A stretch of 64,000 bases of DNA from Tardiphaga robiniae (GCF_013359755.1 NZ_JABMCJ010000079.1:166430-230429); one strand, 5' to 3'; positions 12,192 to 20,520 are shown, counted from the stretch's first letter. Program-made: numbers and translations. Notes: generated by a model not told the origin, from the sequence alone.

Positions 12192-13381
12192 CGATCGACC
12201 TCTCCGAACACGATGTCGAGCGAACCGAGAATGGCGGAGACGTCGGCGAGCAGATGGCCGCGGCACATGAAGTCCATGGCCTGCAGATGCGCAAAGCCCG
12301 GCGCGCGGATCTTGCACTTGTACGGCTTGTTGCTGCCGTCGGAGACAAGATAGACGCCGAACTCACCCTTCGGCGCTTCGACGGCCGCATAGACCTCGCC
12401 TTCCGGCACGCGAAAACCTTCGGTGTAGAGCTTGAAGTGATGGATCAGCGATTCCATCGAGCGCTTCATCTCGCCGCGGCGCGGCGGGAAAATCTTGTTG
12501 TCTTCGACAGCAACGGCACCCTGCCCGTCCGGCGCGCGCATCTTGGCGATGCACTGCTTCATGATCTTGGTCGACTGCCGCATCTCTTCGACACGAATAC
12601 AGTAACGATCGTAGCAGTCACCGTTCTTGCCGATCGGAACGTCGAAATCCATTTCGGCGTAGCATTCATAAGGCTGCGACTTGCGCAAATCCCATGCAGC
12701 ACCCGAGCCGCGCACCATCACGCCGGAGAAGCCCCACTTCCAGGCGTCTTCTAGCGACACCACGCCGATATCGACGTTACGCTGTTTGAAAATACGATTG
12801 CCGGTGAGCAGCGTTTCGAGATCGTCGAGCACCTGCGGGAAGGCATCGCACCAGGCATCGATATCGTTGATCAGCTTGGGCGGCAGGTCCTGATGTACGC
12901 CGCCGATGCGGAAGAACGCGGCATGCATGCGCGAGCCCGAGGCGCGCTCATAGAACACCATCAGTTTTTCGCGCTCTTCGAAGCCCCACAGCGGCGGGGT
13001 CAGCGCGCCGACGTCCATCGCCTGCGTGGTGATGTTGAGAAGATGCGACAGGATGCGGCCGATTTCGGAATACAGCACGCGGATCAACTGGCCGCGGCGC
13101 GGCACGGTGACGCCGAGCAGCTTTTCGGCGGCCAGACAGAATGCGTGTTCCTGGTTCATCGGCGCGACGTAATCGAGCCGGTCGAAATACGGGATCGCCT
13201 GCAGATAGGTCTTCTGCTCGATCAGCTTCTCGGTGCCGCGGTGAAGCAGGCCGATATGCGGATCGACGCGCTCGACGACTTCACCGTCGAGTTCCAGCAC
13301 AAGGCGGAGCACGCCGTGCGCGGCCGGATGCTGCGGTCCGAAGTTGATCGTGAAATTGCGAACGTTGGGTTGTTCGGTCAT
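12188..13381 (-). CDS. nuoD: NADH-quinone oxidoreductase subunit D
   Basis: The 49-kDa type subunit that with NuoB forms the quinone reduction site, 397 residues, not fused to NuoC. Marks include [21 protein letters not shown] at the N-terminus with the quinone-site histidine loop, and the C-terminal DIVFGEVDR ending. The ATG overlaps the nuoC stop by 4 bases. Its own stop overlaps the start of the methyltransferase gene. Confidence 0.97.
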   Translation of the reverse strand: MTEQPNVRNFTINFGPQHPAAHGVLRLVLELDGEVVERVDPHIGLLHRGTEKLIEQKTYLQAIPYFDRLDYVAPMNQEHAFCLAAEKLLGVTVPRRGQLIRVLYSEIGRILSHLLNITTQAMDVGALTPPLWGFEEREKLMVFYERASGSRMHAAFFRIGGVHQDLPPKLINDIDAWCDAFPQVLDDLETLLTGNRIFKQRNVDIGVVSLEDAWKWGFSGVMVRGSGAAWDLRKSQPYECYAEMDFDVPIGKNGDCYDRYCIRVEEMRQSTKIMKQCIAKMRAPDGQGAVAVEDNKIFPPRRGEMKRSMESLIHHFKLYTEGFRVPEGEVYAAVEAPKGEFGVYLVSDGSNKPYKCKIRAPGFAHLQAMDFMCRGHLLADVSAILGSLDIVFGEVDR

Positions 13382-13992
13382 GGCTTGACCTCTGCCTTCT
13401 CGTCACCGGGCAGCACGGGATAATCCGCGCCTTCCCAGGGCGAGAGGAAATCGAACTTACGGAATTCCTGATTGAGCCGGACCGGCTCATACACCACCCG
13501 CTTCTCCTGGTCGTCGTAGCGAACCTCGACGAAACCGGTGAGCGGGAAGTCCTTGCGCAGCGGATGGCCGTCGAAACCGTAATCGGTCAGCAGACGGCGC
13601 ATGTCGGGATGGCCGACAAAGATCACGCCATAGAGGTCATAGGCTTCGCGCTCGAACCAGTCAGCGCCGGGAAACACCGAAATGATCGACGGCACCTGAG
13701 TTGTTTCGGATGCCAGACCTTTCAGACGGATGCGGGTGTTCAGCGTTGGCGACATCAGATGATAGACAACGTCGAAGCGCTTTTCGCGGCCGGGGTAATC
13801 GACAGCCGTCGCATCGGTAAAGTTGACGAAGCGGCACCGCGGATCGTCACGCAGGAACTGCGCGACCTCGACGATCTTCGATGTTTCCACCGCAATCGTC
13901 AGCTGGCCGAACGCCACCTCATGCGCGAGCGCGGCACCCGGCAGGGCGCCGACAATCGTCTGACCCAGTGTGTCGAGCCTCACATCGTCCAT
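13378..13992 (-). CDS. nuoC: NADH-quinone oxidoreductase subunit C
   Basis: The 30-kDa type peripheral-arm subunit, 204 residues. The family signature is seen as [20 protein letters not shown] followed by [21 protein letters not shown] short Glu/Lys tail ends the protein. It lies 26 bases after nuoB and is coupled to nuoD. Confidence 0.97.
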   Translation of the reverse strand: MDDVRLDTLGQTIVGALPGAALAHEVAFGQLTIAVETSKIVEVAQFLRDDPRCRFVNFTDATAVDYPGREKRFDVVYHLMSPTLNTRIRLKGLASETTQVPSIISVFPGADWFEREAYDLYGVIFVGHPDMRRLLTDYGFDGHPLRKDFPLTGFVEVRYDDQEKRVVYEPVRLNQEFRKFDFLSPWEGADYPVLPGDEKAEVKP

Positions 13993-14018
13993 GACAAAGC
14001 CTTAAGCGTTCGCGAGTC

Positions 14019-14606
14019 TTAGCGTTCAATCGTGCCGGTGCGGCGGATCTTCTTCTGCAGCAGCAGCACGCCGTAGAGAAGCGCTTCTGCGGTGGGCGGG
14101 CAGCCCGGGACATAAATGTCGATCGGCACGATACGGTCGCAGCCCCGAACCACCGAATACGAGTAGTGATAGTAGCCGCCGCCATTGGCGCAGGAGCCCA
14201 TCGAGATGACGTAACGCGGCTCCGGCATCTGGTCATAAACCTTGCGCAGCGCCGGGGCCATCTTGTTGGTCAGCGTGCCGGCGACGATCATCACGTCGGA
14301 CTGACGCGGCGAGGCGCGCGGCGCGAAGCCGAAGCGTTCGACGTCGTAACGCGGCATCGACACCTGCATCATCTCGACCGCGCAGCAGGCGAGACCAAAG
14401 GTCATCCACATCAGCGAGCCGGTGCGCGCCCAGGTGATCAGATCGTCGGTCGCGGCGACGAAGAAGCCCTTGTCGGACAGCTCGGCATTGACCTCGAGAA
14501 AATACGGATCGTTCGCGCCGACCGGCTTGCCGGTGGACGGATCGATGATGCCTTTCGGCGCCTGCGCGATCGCGGGAGCCGAGGCTATGACTGGGCTCAA
14601 TCCCAT
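14019..14606 (-). CDS. nuoB: NADH-quinone oxidoreductase subunit B
   Basis: Subunit carrying cluster N2, the last iron-sulfur centre before quinone. With ATG at 14606 it has 195 residues. The tandem cysteines ([11 protein letters not shown]), [19 protein letters not shown] and [15 protein letters not shown] supply the unusual N2 ligand set. The start overlaps the nuoA stop by 10 bases. The open frame runs upstream to 14717 but that part overlaps nuoA and is not NuoB-like. Confidence 0.96.
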   Translation of the reverse strand: MGLSPVIASAPAIAQAPKGIIDPSTGKPVGANDPYFLEVNAELSDKGFFVAATDDLITWARTGSLMWMTFGLACCAVEMMQVSMPRYDVERFGFAPRASPRQSDVMIVAGTLTNKMAPALRKVYDQMPEPRYVISMGSCANGGGYYHYSYSVVRGCDRIVPIDIYVPGCPPTAEALLYGVLLLQKKIRRTGTIER

Positions 14607-14962
14607 TCGAGCGCGCCTTTCTTCCATTCGTAGGCGAAACCGATGGTGAGCACGCCAAGAAACACGATCATCGACCAGAAGCCGGTTGCGCCAAGCTTGC
14701 CGAAGGCCACTGCCCACGGAAACAGAAAGGCGACTTCCAGATCGAAGATGATGAAGAGAATCGCCACCAGATAGAACCGCACATCGAACTTCATGCGCGC
14801 ATCGTCAAAAGCGTTGAATCCGCATTCATAGGCGGACAGCTTTTCCGGATCTGGCTGCTGGTAGGCGACGAGAAATGGCGCGATCAGCAAGGCCAGACCG
14901 ATGACGGATGCGATGCCGATAAAGACCACAAGTGGGAGATAATTATGCAAGATGCCGTTCAT
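14597..14962 (-). CDS. nuoA: NADH-quinone oxidoreductase subunit A
   Basis: First gene of the operon; a 121-residue three-helix subunit (ND3 homologue). The conserved loop [25 protein letters not shown] is shortened here to its key part YECGFNAF with the switch-loop cysteine, and the second helix includes [14 protein letters not shown]. The 231 bases upstream (to 15193) should hold the operon promoter; I could not single out a convincing one. Confidence 0.96.
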   Translation of the reverse strand: MNGILHNYLPLVVFIGIASVIGLALLIAPFLVAYQQPDPEKLSAYECGFNAFDDARMKFDVRFYLVAILFIIFDLEVAFLFPWAVAFGKLGATGFWSMIVFLGVLTIGFAYEWKKGALEWD

Positions 14963-15193
14963 CGGCGAGCCTTACTCCTGCGGCCCTGACTTTGCCACAG
15001 ATTCGAACATTGGAATGGTTCTGAGGCTTAGCGCAGCGCAACAAGCCATGCAAGACAAGGGATGTTGACAGTTTCATGCTCTGCCATGCGCGGCGCGACG
15101 ATTGAAACGCAACCTTGCCGATGCATCGCTGGCTGCGACAAACCTCCCGCAGATTCTCAAAAATCCGGCATGACTTCTCAACCGCCGGGACCG

Positions 15194-15403
15194 TCAAACC
15201 TCGCCCGTCGGCGGGTCGGACCTGACGTTCCTTCCCTGCCACAACATGCCATCCAGTTCGGCGCGTTTCCGTACCAGCAGCAACTCCGCGGCGGCGTTGT
15301 CCATGCCCGCCTGTCGCAACAGGCGGATCGCCGCGCCGAGCTCGGCGATCTGCGCCCGCAATGTGATGATCCTGAGTTGCGGCGGCTCGCTCACGCCGGA
15401 CAT
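15194..15403 (-). CDS. Small helical protein, second of a tandem paralogous pair
   Basis: A 69-residue frame (start MSGVSEPPQL) whose first codons overlap the end of the upstream small gene by 13 bases. Residues 10-55 align by eye with the neighbour: both share the pattern L-R-x(5)-L/V-x(3)-IRLL-x-x-AG-[ML]-D-x-A-x-x-L followed by a heptad-like helix. The shape suggests a two-helix hairpin or coiled coil. Overlap and similarity argue for a duplicated, co-translated pair. No family or function recognised. Confidence 0.6.
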   Translation of the reverse strand: MSGVSEPPQLRIITLRAQIAELGAAIRLLRQAGMDNAAAELLLVRKRAELDGMLWQGRNVRSDPPTGEV

Positions 15404-15582
15404 GCTAGCACCTCGCGCTCCGCAATGAGCGCCAGCAGATCGGCCTGCATCCGCTGCAGGCGCATGGCGGCATTGGCACAGTCCAGCCCGGCATTGGTCA
15501 ACAACCGGATATCCGACTGCACCCCTTTCATCTGGTAGCGCAGCCGGGCGATTCTGAAATTCAGGTTGGCGAGCTTGGTCAT
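15391..15582 (-). CDS. Small helical protein, first of a tandem paralogous pair, behind a LexA-type box
   Basis: A 63-residue frame starting MTKLANLNFRIARLRYQMKG. It is rich in Leu, Arg and Ala with no membrane helix, and resembles the following gene. Its ATG lies 10 bases from a perfect GAAC-N7-GAAC box (15593-15607), and no Shine-Dalgarno sequence fits between them, so the transcript could be leaderless. If the box is functional, the pair is SOS-regulated. No homologous family recognised. Confidence 0.6.
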   Translation of the reverse strand: MTKLANLNFRIARLRYQMKGVQSDIRLLTNAGLDCANAAMRLQRMQADLLALIAEREVLACPA

Positions 15583-15592
15583 TTGCGATATA

Positions 15593-15607
15593 GAACAAAA
15601 AGAGAAC
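15593..15607. promoter_or_regulatory. LexA-type operator (alphaproteobacterial SOS box)
   Basis: The sequence reads GAAC, seven bases AAAAAGA, GAAC; on the other strand GTTC-N7-GTTC, the direct-repeat operator described for LexA of alphaproteobacteria. On the minus strand it sits between a -35-like TTGTCA (15617-15612) and a -10-like TATATC (15592-15587), the usual place for a repressor site. It is flanked by divergent genes starting at 15582 (minus) and 15657 (plus). The match is exact but short, so the call rests on motif plus position. Confidence 0.6.
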
Positions 15608-15656
15608 AAAATGACAAGCCATTGTTTCGACCCAGATCGGATTTTTGGAGGTTCCC

Positions 15657-15932
15657 ATGACCCTTGCTTTGAAGGCCCTGGCTTTGAAGACCCCGGCTTT
15701 GAACACCCGCGGTGAGATCGTCGTCCCCGCGATTGCCGCATCGGTATCGTCGTATGAGAGCCTGCCGGATCGCCTCTCCGGGCCGATGACTCGCGGCCAG
15801 GCGCTGACGCTGAAATCGCTGGCGATCGAGGCCTATCAGCCCAAACAATTCGAAAAGGACCTGACGCGCGCTGAAGCCGCGCGGCGAATCGAGGCGCTGA
15901 AGCAGGAAATCGCGCTCGCAGATTCGTTCTGA
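15657..15932 (+). CDS. DUF3072 family protein
   Basis: A 91-residue protein with a GGAGG Shine-Dalgarno 6 bases before the ATG. The C-terminal half (MTRGQALTLKSLAIEAYQPK then LTRAEAARRIEALKQEI) matches the DUF3072 pattern of a short helical domain of unknown function found in many soil bacteria. The N-terminal part is unusual: the DNA at about 15664-15710 holds three imperfect 15-base tandem copies of CTTTGAAGRCCCYGG, giving ALKALALKTPALNT. It is divergent from the small gene pair and shares the LexA-box intergenic region. Confidence 0.72.
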   Translation: MTLALKALALKTPALNTRGEIVVPAIAASVSSYESLPDRLSGPMTRGQALTLKSLAIEAYQPKQFEKDLTRAEAARRIEALKQEIALADSF

Positions 15933-16041
15933 GCGCTGGCACGTCAAATGCCGCGCGAGACGTCTACAACTCTATAGTTCTCTTGAGGAAATTTGTGGGG
16001 ACGACCGCGGATGGACCTGAATCCCGCCATTCCCGATGGAA

Positions 16042-16118
16042 TGGCGCGAGAGACGGGACTCGAACCCGCGACCTCTGCCGTGACAGGGCAGCGCTCTAAC
16101 CAACTGAGCTACTCCCGC
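16042..16118 (-). tRNA. tRNA-Asp (GTC)
   Basis: On the minus strand the sequence folds as a full cloverleaf: acceptor GCGGGAG with CTCTCGC, D-arm GCTC/GAGC, anticodon stem CTGCC/GGCAG with loop CTGTCAC giving anticodon GTC, and T-loop TTCGAGT. The 3' CCA is encoded. Length 77 bases. Confidence 0.96.
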
Positions 16119-16373
16119 GTGGATCGTCTGCAATCCCGCAGTGGGGCTGGACATAAAGGGACGTCCTTTTGAAGTCAAGGACGTTGCAGAACCATTCCGG
16201 GGGACATCACAAGAGAGCGTCGCTGCAGGCTTTGCGAGAAGGCCGTTTTAAGGCCGGAAATGCAAATAAGCCCCTGTTTGCAGGCAAAACAGCGGGGCGG
16301 CATCGCTCCGAATCGTTTAAGCCCTGCTGCGTCACAGGTTTAAGACAGACCACCAACGAGAAGGGCCAGATTC

Positions 16374-16694
16374 ATGGCAAAAGCTGCAACCACCACCGCC
16401 GCGAAAGCGGCCACTCCTCCCACCATCACGCTGAAGCATCTCGCCGCGGCCCTGGCTGAAGATCACGAGCTGTCCAAGAAGAAGGCCGAAGAAATCCTCG
16501 GTGACATGGTGGAGCGCATCACCAACCATCTCAAGAATGGCGAGCGTATCCGTATCGTCGGCCTTGGCATCCTTCAGGTCCGCAAGCGCGCCGCCCGCAT
16601 GGGTCGCAACCCGGCGACCGGCGAGCAGATCGAGATCGCAGCCAGCAAGAAGGTCGCGTTCCGGCCGGCCAAGGAACTCAAGGAAGCCGTCTGA
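16374..16694 (+). CDS. HU family DNA-binding protein
   Basis: Histone-like protein, 106 residues. Residues about 20-105 form the HU/IHF fold, with the DNA-gripping arm near VRKRAARMGRNPATGEQIEI and the C-terminal KVAFRPAKELKEAV. The N-terminal 17 residues (AKAATTTAAKAATPP) are an Ala/Lys/Thr-rich extension absent from classical HU. The ATG follows AGAAGGGCC. The gene is monocistronic, with a strong hairpin 20 bases after the stop. It is separate from the ihfA gene at 56.5 kb. Confidence 0.92.
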   Translation: MAKAATTTAAKAATPPTITLKHLAAALAEDHELSKKKAEEILGDMVERITNHLKNGERIRIVGLGILQVRKRAARMGRNPATGEQIEIAASKKVAFRPAKELKEAV

Positions 16695-16713
16695 TCGACC
16701 GCTTGAACTGATC

Positions 16714-16750
16714 TCATTCCGGGCCGCGTCCTCGTGACGGCCCGGAATGA
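16714..16750 (+). terminator. Hairpin after the HU gene
   Basis: A perfect 13-base inverted repeat, TCATTCCGGGCCG and CGGCCCGGAATGA, separated by 11 bases, 20 bases after the HU stop. It has no long T run, so termination strength is uncertain. Confidence 0.5.
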
Positions 16751-16792
16751 AACTTCTAAGCTGCCAGGACTTCTGCAATCAGATGGTGCCCT

Positions 16793-18052
16793 TTGACAGC
16801 AACTCCCCCCTTCGATTTCGCCCATGACGTGACTGCGTGCTTCCTGCGCTATGTGGTGATCGACACCCAGTCCGACCCCGCCTCTCCCACCTGCCCATCG
16901 ACCGAAAAGCAGAAGGATCTCGGCCGCGTACTCGCGCAGGAGCTGCGGGACTTGGGGCTCAGGGACGCGCATCTCGACGAGCATGGCTATGTCTACGCGA
17001 CGATCCCCGCGACATCGGACAAGAAAGTGCCGGTGATATGTTTCTGTTCGCATATGGACACCTCGCCCGACTGCAGCGGCAAGAACGTCAAACCGCAGAT
17101 CGTCAAGAACTATCGGGGCGGCGATATCGTGCTGCCGGCGGACACAACGCAGGTCATCCGCGTCGCCGACAATCCGGCGCTGAAGGACCAGATCGGCCAT
17201 GACATCATCACCACCGACGGCACCACTTTGCTGGGTGCCGATAACAAGGCTGGCCTTGCCGAGATCATGGACGCGGCACGTTTCCTGGTTGCCAATCCAC
17301 AGATCAAGCACGGCACCATCAAGATCCTGTTCACGCCCGATGAAGAGATCGGCCGCGGCGTGGACAAGGTCGACCTGACAAAGCTGGGCGCCGACTTCGC
17401 CTACACCATGGATGGCGAGACCGCCGGCTATGTCGAAGACGAGACTTTCTCGGCCGACGGTGCCGTCATCACCATCGAAGGCGTCAGCGCGCATCCCGGC
17501 TTTGCCAAGGGCAAGATGGAGCACGCCATCAAGATCGCCGCCGCAATCGTCGAGCGACTGCCGAAAGACACCTGTTCGCCTGAGACCACCGACGGCAAGC
17601 AAGGCTTCCTGCATCCGATCGGCATTTCTGGCGCGCTTGAAAAAGCGACGCTCAGTCTGATCGTGCGTGACTTCACAGATGACGGCCTTGCCGAGAAGGA
17701 AACGCTGCTGCAATCCATCGTCGACGACGTGATGACGGCCTATCCGCATTCGACGGCGACACTCGAAATCAAGCAGCAATACCGCAACATGAAGCAGGTG
17801 ATCGACCGCTATCCGCAGATGGTCGAATACGCCGTGGAAGCGATCCAGCGCGCCAGGCTCAAACCCGTCCGCAGCAGCATCCGCGGCGGCACCGACGGAT
17901 CGCGGCTGTCCTTCATGGGCCTGCCCTGCCCCAATATCTTCGCCGGCGAACACGCCTTCCATGGCCGTACCGAATGGGTCAGCGTTCAGGACATGGAAAA
18001 AGCCGTGCAGACCATCGTGCATCTCGCGATGATCTGGGAAGAAAGGGCGTAG
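16793..18052 (+). CDS. pepT: Peptidase T (tripeptide aminopeptidase, M20B)
   Basis: Cytoplasmic zinc peptidase that removes the N-terminal residue of tripeptides, 419 residues, the family length. Metal-site motifs are in place: FCSHMDTSPD (first His and catalytic Asp), TLLGADNKAGLAEIM (bridging Asp), FTPDEEIGRGVDK (catalytic Glu), TMDGE, and the C-terminal FAGEHAFHGRTEW. The frame has no ATG before residue 1; a TTG at 16795-region (codon 16793-16795) is the likely start, giving MTATPPFDF. It stands alone between the HU gene and luxR. Confidence 0.93.
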   Translation: MTATPPFDFAHDVTACFLRYVVIDTQSDPASPTCPSTEKQKDLGRVLAQELRDLGLRDAHLDEHGYVYATIPATSDKKVPVICFCSHMDTSPDCSGKNVKPQIVKNYRGGDIVLPADTTQVIRVADNPALKDQIGHDIITTDGTTLLGADNKAGLAEIMDAARFLVANPQIKHGTIKILFTPDEEIGRGVDKVDLTKLGADFAYTMDGETAGYVEDETFSADGAVITIEGVSAHPGFAKGKMEHAIKIAAAIVERLPKDTCSPETTDGKQGFLHPIGISGALEKATLSLIVRDFTDDGLAEKETLLQSIVDDVMTAYPHSTATLEIKQQYRNMKQVIDRYPQMVEYAVEAIQRARLKPVRSSIRGGTDGSRLSFMGLPCPNIFAGEHAFHGRTEWVSVQDMEKAVQTIVHLAMIWEERA

Positions 18053-18096
18053 TGGTAACAAAGAACCATTCGCGGCACAAAGCAGCGAGGGACGGG

Positions 18097-18117
18097 CGTT
18101 CCGGCAGTGACGGAACG
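18097..18117. promoter_or_regulatory. Inverted repeat upstream of luxR
   Basis: CGTTCCG and CGGAACG separated by GCAGTGA, 139 bases before the luxR start and 45 after the pepT stop. It could be an operator or the pepT terminator; no T tract follows, and no known lux-type box is matched exactly. An AT-rich stretch (TATTATAAATTATAA near 18188-18202) between it and luxR probably contains the luxR promoter. Confidence 0.3.
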
Positions 18118-18256
18118 GTGTATAGTTGTACTGTCAATCGAATGGCGAATTGCGCGCCGTGACGGCGACGATATCCTCCCCAGTACATATTATAAATTAT
18201 AACAAGAATAATTTCCTAAAAACATAGCTCCATTTCAGCTGATATGCAGGCGCGCC

Positions 18257-18991
18257 ATGGGGTCATTCAAAGGCAAGCATTTTCAGACCGCGTTGTCGGC
18301 CATCGAAAGCATTGCCAATGCCGCCTCCATGTCTGCGGTTGGCGATGTCGTGGCCGCTACGGCCAAATCGTTCGGCTACAACCACATCTGCTTTCTGGCC
18401 TCGACCGGCGTCAACCAACCGTTCGAAGATCGCGTGTTGCTGAAAGTATGGCCCAAGCCATGGGCCGAACAATATAGCGCGTCCAATTTCTATGCCTCGG
18501 ATCCCGTTGCGCCGCGGATCCGCCGGCAACCCGAGCTGTTCACCTGGTCCGACATCCGGCTCGATGAGGTCAGCCCGATATCACGGACCATCATGGAGAT
18601 CGCGTCTGTCGATTACGGATTGAAGTTCGGCCTCTGCGCACCGGTGCACGGCATGAACGGCTATCAGGCCGGCCTCTCGCTGGCAGGCTACGAAGTCGAA
18701 AATACCGAGGACGCGCACGGCGCCATCGAGCTCGTCACGATGTATGCGTTCAACCGCTTTGCAACGCTTCGCTCTCATCAGCGTGCGAAGTTGATCGCCC
18801 TCACCTTGCGGGAGCGCGAGGTCGTCAGCTGGGTCGCTGCCGGAAAGACCGCCTGGGATACGAGCGTCATTCTCGGTATCTCCGAGGATACGGTAAACAA
18901 GACTGTCACCGCTGCCATGCACAAGTTGAATGCGCATACGCGCGCGCAGGCCGTGGCCGAGGCGATCACACAAGGACTGATCGCTTTCTGA
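18257..18991 (+). CDS. LuxR family acyl-homoserine-lactone-type receptor/regulator
   Basis: Quorum-sensing transcription factor, 244 residues. The N-terminal autoinducer-binding domain keeps the canonical residues: W69, Y73, D82, P83, W97 (equivalents of W57, Y61, D70, P71, W85 in TraR) and a Gly near 125. The C-terminal LuxR helix-turn-helix (about 177-240) includes LTLREREVVSWVAAGKTAWD and SEDTVNKTVTAAMHKLNAHT. It lies 82 bases upstream of luxI in the same direction, so it is almost certainly the cognate receptor. The ligand cannot be told from sequence; relatives in bradyrhizobia use aryl- or branched acyl-HSLs. Confidence 0.93.
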   Translation: MGSFKGKHFQTALSAIESIANAASMSAVGDVVAATAKSFGYNHICFLASTGVNQPFEDRVLLKVWPKPWAEQYSASNFYASDPVAPRIRRQPELFTWSDIRLDEVSPISRTIMEIASVDYGLKFGLCAPVHGMNGYQAGLSLAGYEVENTEDAHGAIELVTMYAFNRFATLRSHQRAKLIALTLREREVVSWVAAGKTAWDTSVILGISEDTVNKTVTAAMHKLNAHTRAQAVAEAITQGLIAF

Positions 18992-19028
18992 ATTGTCAAT
19001 CCCCTGCCCACGGAATATCGCGACCAAA

Positions 19029-19039
19029 CTCATCATGAG
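19029..19039. promoter_or_regulatory. Short palindrome between luxR and luxI
   Basis: CTCATCATGAG, perfect 5-base arms around a central C, 38 bases after the luxR stop. It is a possible half of a regulator site, but it is too short to call a lux box. Confidence 0.2.
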
Positions 19040-19043
19040 AACC

Positions 19044-19065
19044 CTCCACGCAGACGAGCGTGGAG
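19044..19065 (+). promoter_or_regulatory. Hairpin occluding the luxI ribosome binding site
   Basis: CTCCACGC, loop AGACGA, GCGTGGAG form a perfect 8-base stem. The 3' arm contains the GGAG that serves as Shine-Dalgarno for luxI (ATG at 19074), so folding would hide it. The stem is followed by AGCTTTTT, so it may instead, or also, act as a terminator/attenuator after luxR. Confidence 0.5.
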
Positions 19066-19073
19066 AGCTTTTT

Positions 19074-19688
19074 ATGATCGAGGTCATTCACAGCGGTAAT
19101 GCTGGGCAGTTCGGCGATCTCCTGGACAAGCAATTTCGGTTACGGCACGAGGTCTTTGTCGGAGAGCGCGGCTGGACCGCCTTCGATGTCGATGGCGAGC
19201 ACGAGAAAGACCAGTATGACGATGATGCCGCCGTCTATCTGGTCGCGGCCGACGACGCAGGCACTGTCGCAGGCGGCTTCCGGCTCTATCCAACCGTCTT
19301 GCCTCACATGCTCAGCGAGAATTTTGCGCAGCTTGTCGATGGCGCGCTGATCCAGCGCCGCGATGTGTTCGAGCTGACACGCTTTGCCATGCGCAAATCC
19401 GAACGCCGCAGCCATCACTATTTCGAACTGCTGCTCGCGATTCAGGAATATGGCCTGATGGAAGGCCTGTCCGGTTTCACCTCGGTCATCAATCCCTTGC
19501 GCATCCCGATTCTTCAGGGCTTCGGACTGGAGATCGAGCCGCTGGGATTGCCAGCCATGATCGATGGCGAGGCCACCATCGCCGTGCTGTTTCATGTCAG
19601 CGAAAAGTGTCTCGCCCGCGTCAGCAAGAGTGTCGCCATCAAAGACAGCGTCTTTGCACTGCCTCAGACATCCCGGCGGATCGCCTGA
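19074..19688 (+). CDS. LuxI family acyl-homoserine-lactone synthase
   Basis: Makes the homoserine-lactone signal from SAM and an acyl donor; 204 residues. The invariant residues of LuxI enzymes are present at canonical places: R24, F28, W34 (FRLRHEVFVGERGW), D46 and D49, R70, and the FELTRFAMRK segment with the later Glu/Arg. The start at 19074 is preceded by GGAG at 8 bases; an in-frame opening upstream would run through the leader hairpin. The stop overlaps the start of the next small gene. Bradyrhizobial relatives use acyl- or aryl-CoA donors, but the actual product is not inferable here. Confidence 0.94.
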   Translation: MIEVIHSGNAGQFGDLLDKQFRLRHEVFVGERGWTAFDVDGEHEKDQYDDDAAVYLVAADDAGTVAGGFRLYPTVLPHMLSENFAQLVDGALIQRRDVFELTRFAMRKSERRSHHYFELLLAIQEYGLMEGLSGFTSVINPLRIPILQGFGLEIEPLGLPAMIDGEATIAVLFHVSEKCLARVSKSVAIKDSVFALPQTSRRIA

Positions 19689-19873
19689 TGCCGATGTCCC
19701 CCAATCAGTTCCAGGTCATTCAGGGCGGCAAGGACAGCGACGAGCTGATCGTCACGATGCTGCAAGCTTTGCGGCTGGCGAACGCATGCGGGTCCGAGAC
19801 GACCTATGATCTGCTGCGCATGGCGCTGTTGAACGAAGGCGTTCAACTCGCCAAGGTGCTGGCGGCGCGCTAG
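19688..19873 (+). CDS. Small protein translationally coupled to luxI
   Basis: A 61-residue frame starting MPMSPNQFQVIQGGKDSDEL. Its ATG overlaps the luxI stop by one base (TGATG), the classic coupling arrangement. The protein is soluble-looking, with two predicted helices (about 22-33 and 40-60) and no cysteine pair or membrane span. I do not recognise a family. Context suggests a part in quorum sensing, for example modulation of LuxI or LuxR, but this is inference only. Confidence 0.7.
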   Translation: MPMSPNQFQVIQGGKDSDELIVTMLQALRLANACGSETTYDLLRMALLNEGVQLAKVLAAR

Positions 19874-19971
19874 GCGAAACACCTGAAGGCGAGATCGGAA
19901 TATCCGCGCGGGAACGCCTTGCCGCGACGGAGTGCTGGCGTTAAAGAGAGGCCGTGAGGGTGATTGCCCGA

Positions 19972-20048
19972 GGGCGGCTAGCTCAGCTGGTTAGAGCATC
20001 TCGTTTACACCGAGAGGGTCGGGAGTTCGAATCTCTCGCCGCCTACCA
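19972..20048 (+). tRNA. tRNA-Val (TAC)
   Basis: Cloverleaf with acceptor GGGCGGC/GCCGCCT (G-U at the first pair), D-arm GCTC/GAGC, anticodon stem TCTCG/CGAGA with loop TTTACAC giving TAC, T-loop TTCGAAT, encoded CCA. 77 bases. Confidence 0.96.
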
Positions 20049-20062
20049 CCTCCCCTGGCCCT

Positions 20063-20479
20063 CTATGGATCGTTCGATCCCTTTGGCCGCGCTGGCAGTT
20101 CCGCAAGATCATGAATCCAGGATGCGGCTGACCGGCACCAGATCTGACGTCGTGGCGGCAGCTCGGCGCGCTGGCGGATACTGCCCCAACGAATCCCCCA
20201 CTCGTTATCCTCCGCCTCCTCGCCACTGGCGAATATCGGCGAGCCGCAGTCGCCGCAAAAGTGCTGCAGCCGGTTGAGACCGTTGTCGCCACGCTTGACA
20301 TAGATCTTCGGCGCACCGCCCGTCATCTCGATCGTGTCGGCCGGCGTCAGCACCGTGACGCGATAGGGCGAACCCGTCAGCATCTGGCAATCCGTGCAGT
20401 GACAGATCGACACCCGCTGCGGATCGATCGTCGCGCGATAGCTGATCAAGCCGCAGTGGCATTGGCCGTCGATCTGCAT
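20063..20479 (-). CDS. GFA/CENP-V family zinc-binding protein
   Basis: A 138-residue protein of the glutathione-dependent formaldehyde-activating (Gfa-like) fold. Zinc-ligand cysteines appear as GQCHCGLISY, ICHCTDCQMLTGSPY and FCGDCGSPIF. The start MQIDGQCHC at 20479 places the first Cys pair near residue 6, as usual. Members are often annotated as formaldehyde-activating enzymes, but activity for most is unproven. It stands alone between tRNA-Val and the lon terminator and converges with the tRNA. Confidence 0.85.
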   Translation of the reverse strand: MQIDGQCHCGLISYRATIDPQRVSICHCTDCQMLTGSPYRVTVLTPADTIEMTGGAPKIYVKRGDNGLNRLQHFCGDCGSPIFASGEEAEDNEWGIRWGSIRQRAELPPRRQIWCRSAASWIHDLAELPARPKGSNDP

Positions 20480-20520
20480 CGTCCCGTCTCCCGAACATCT
20501 CAAGCAACTGCGATCTTGCC

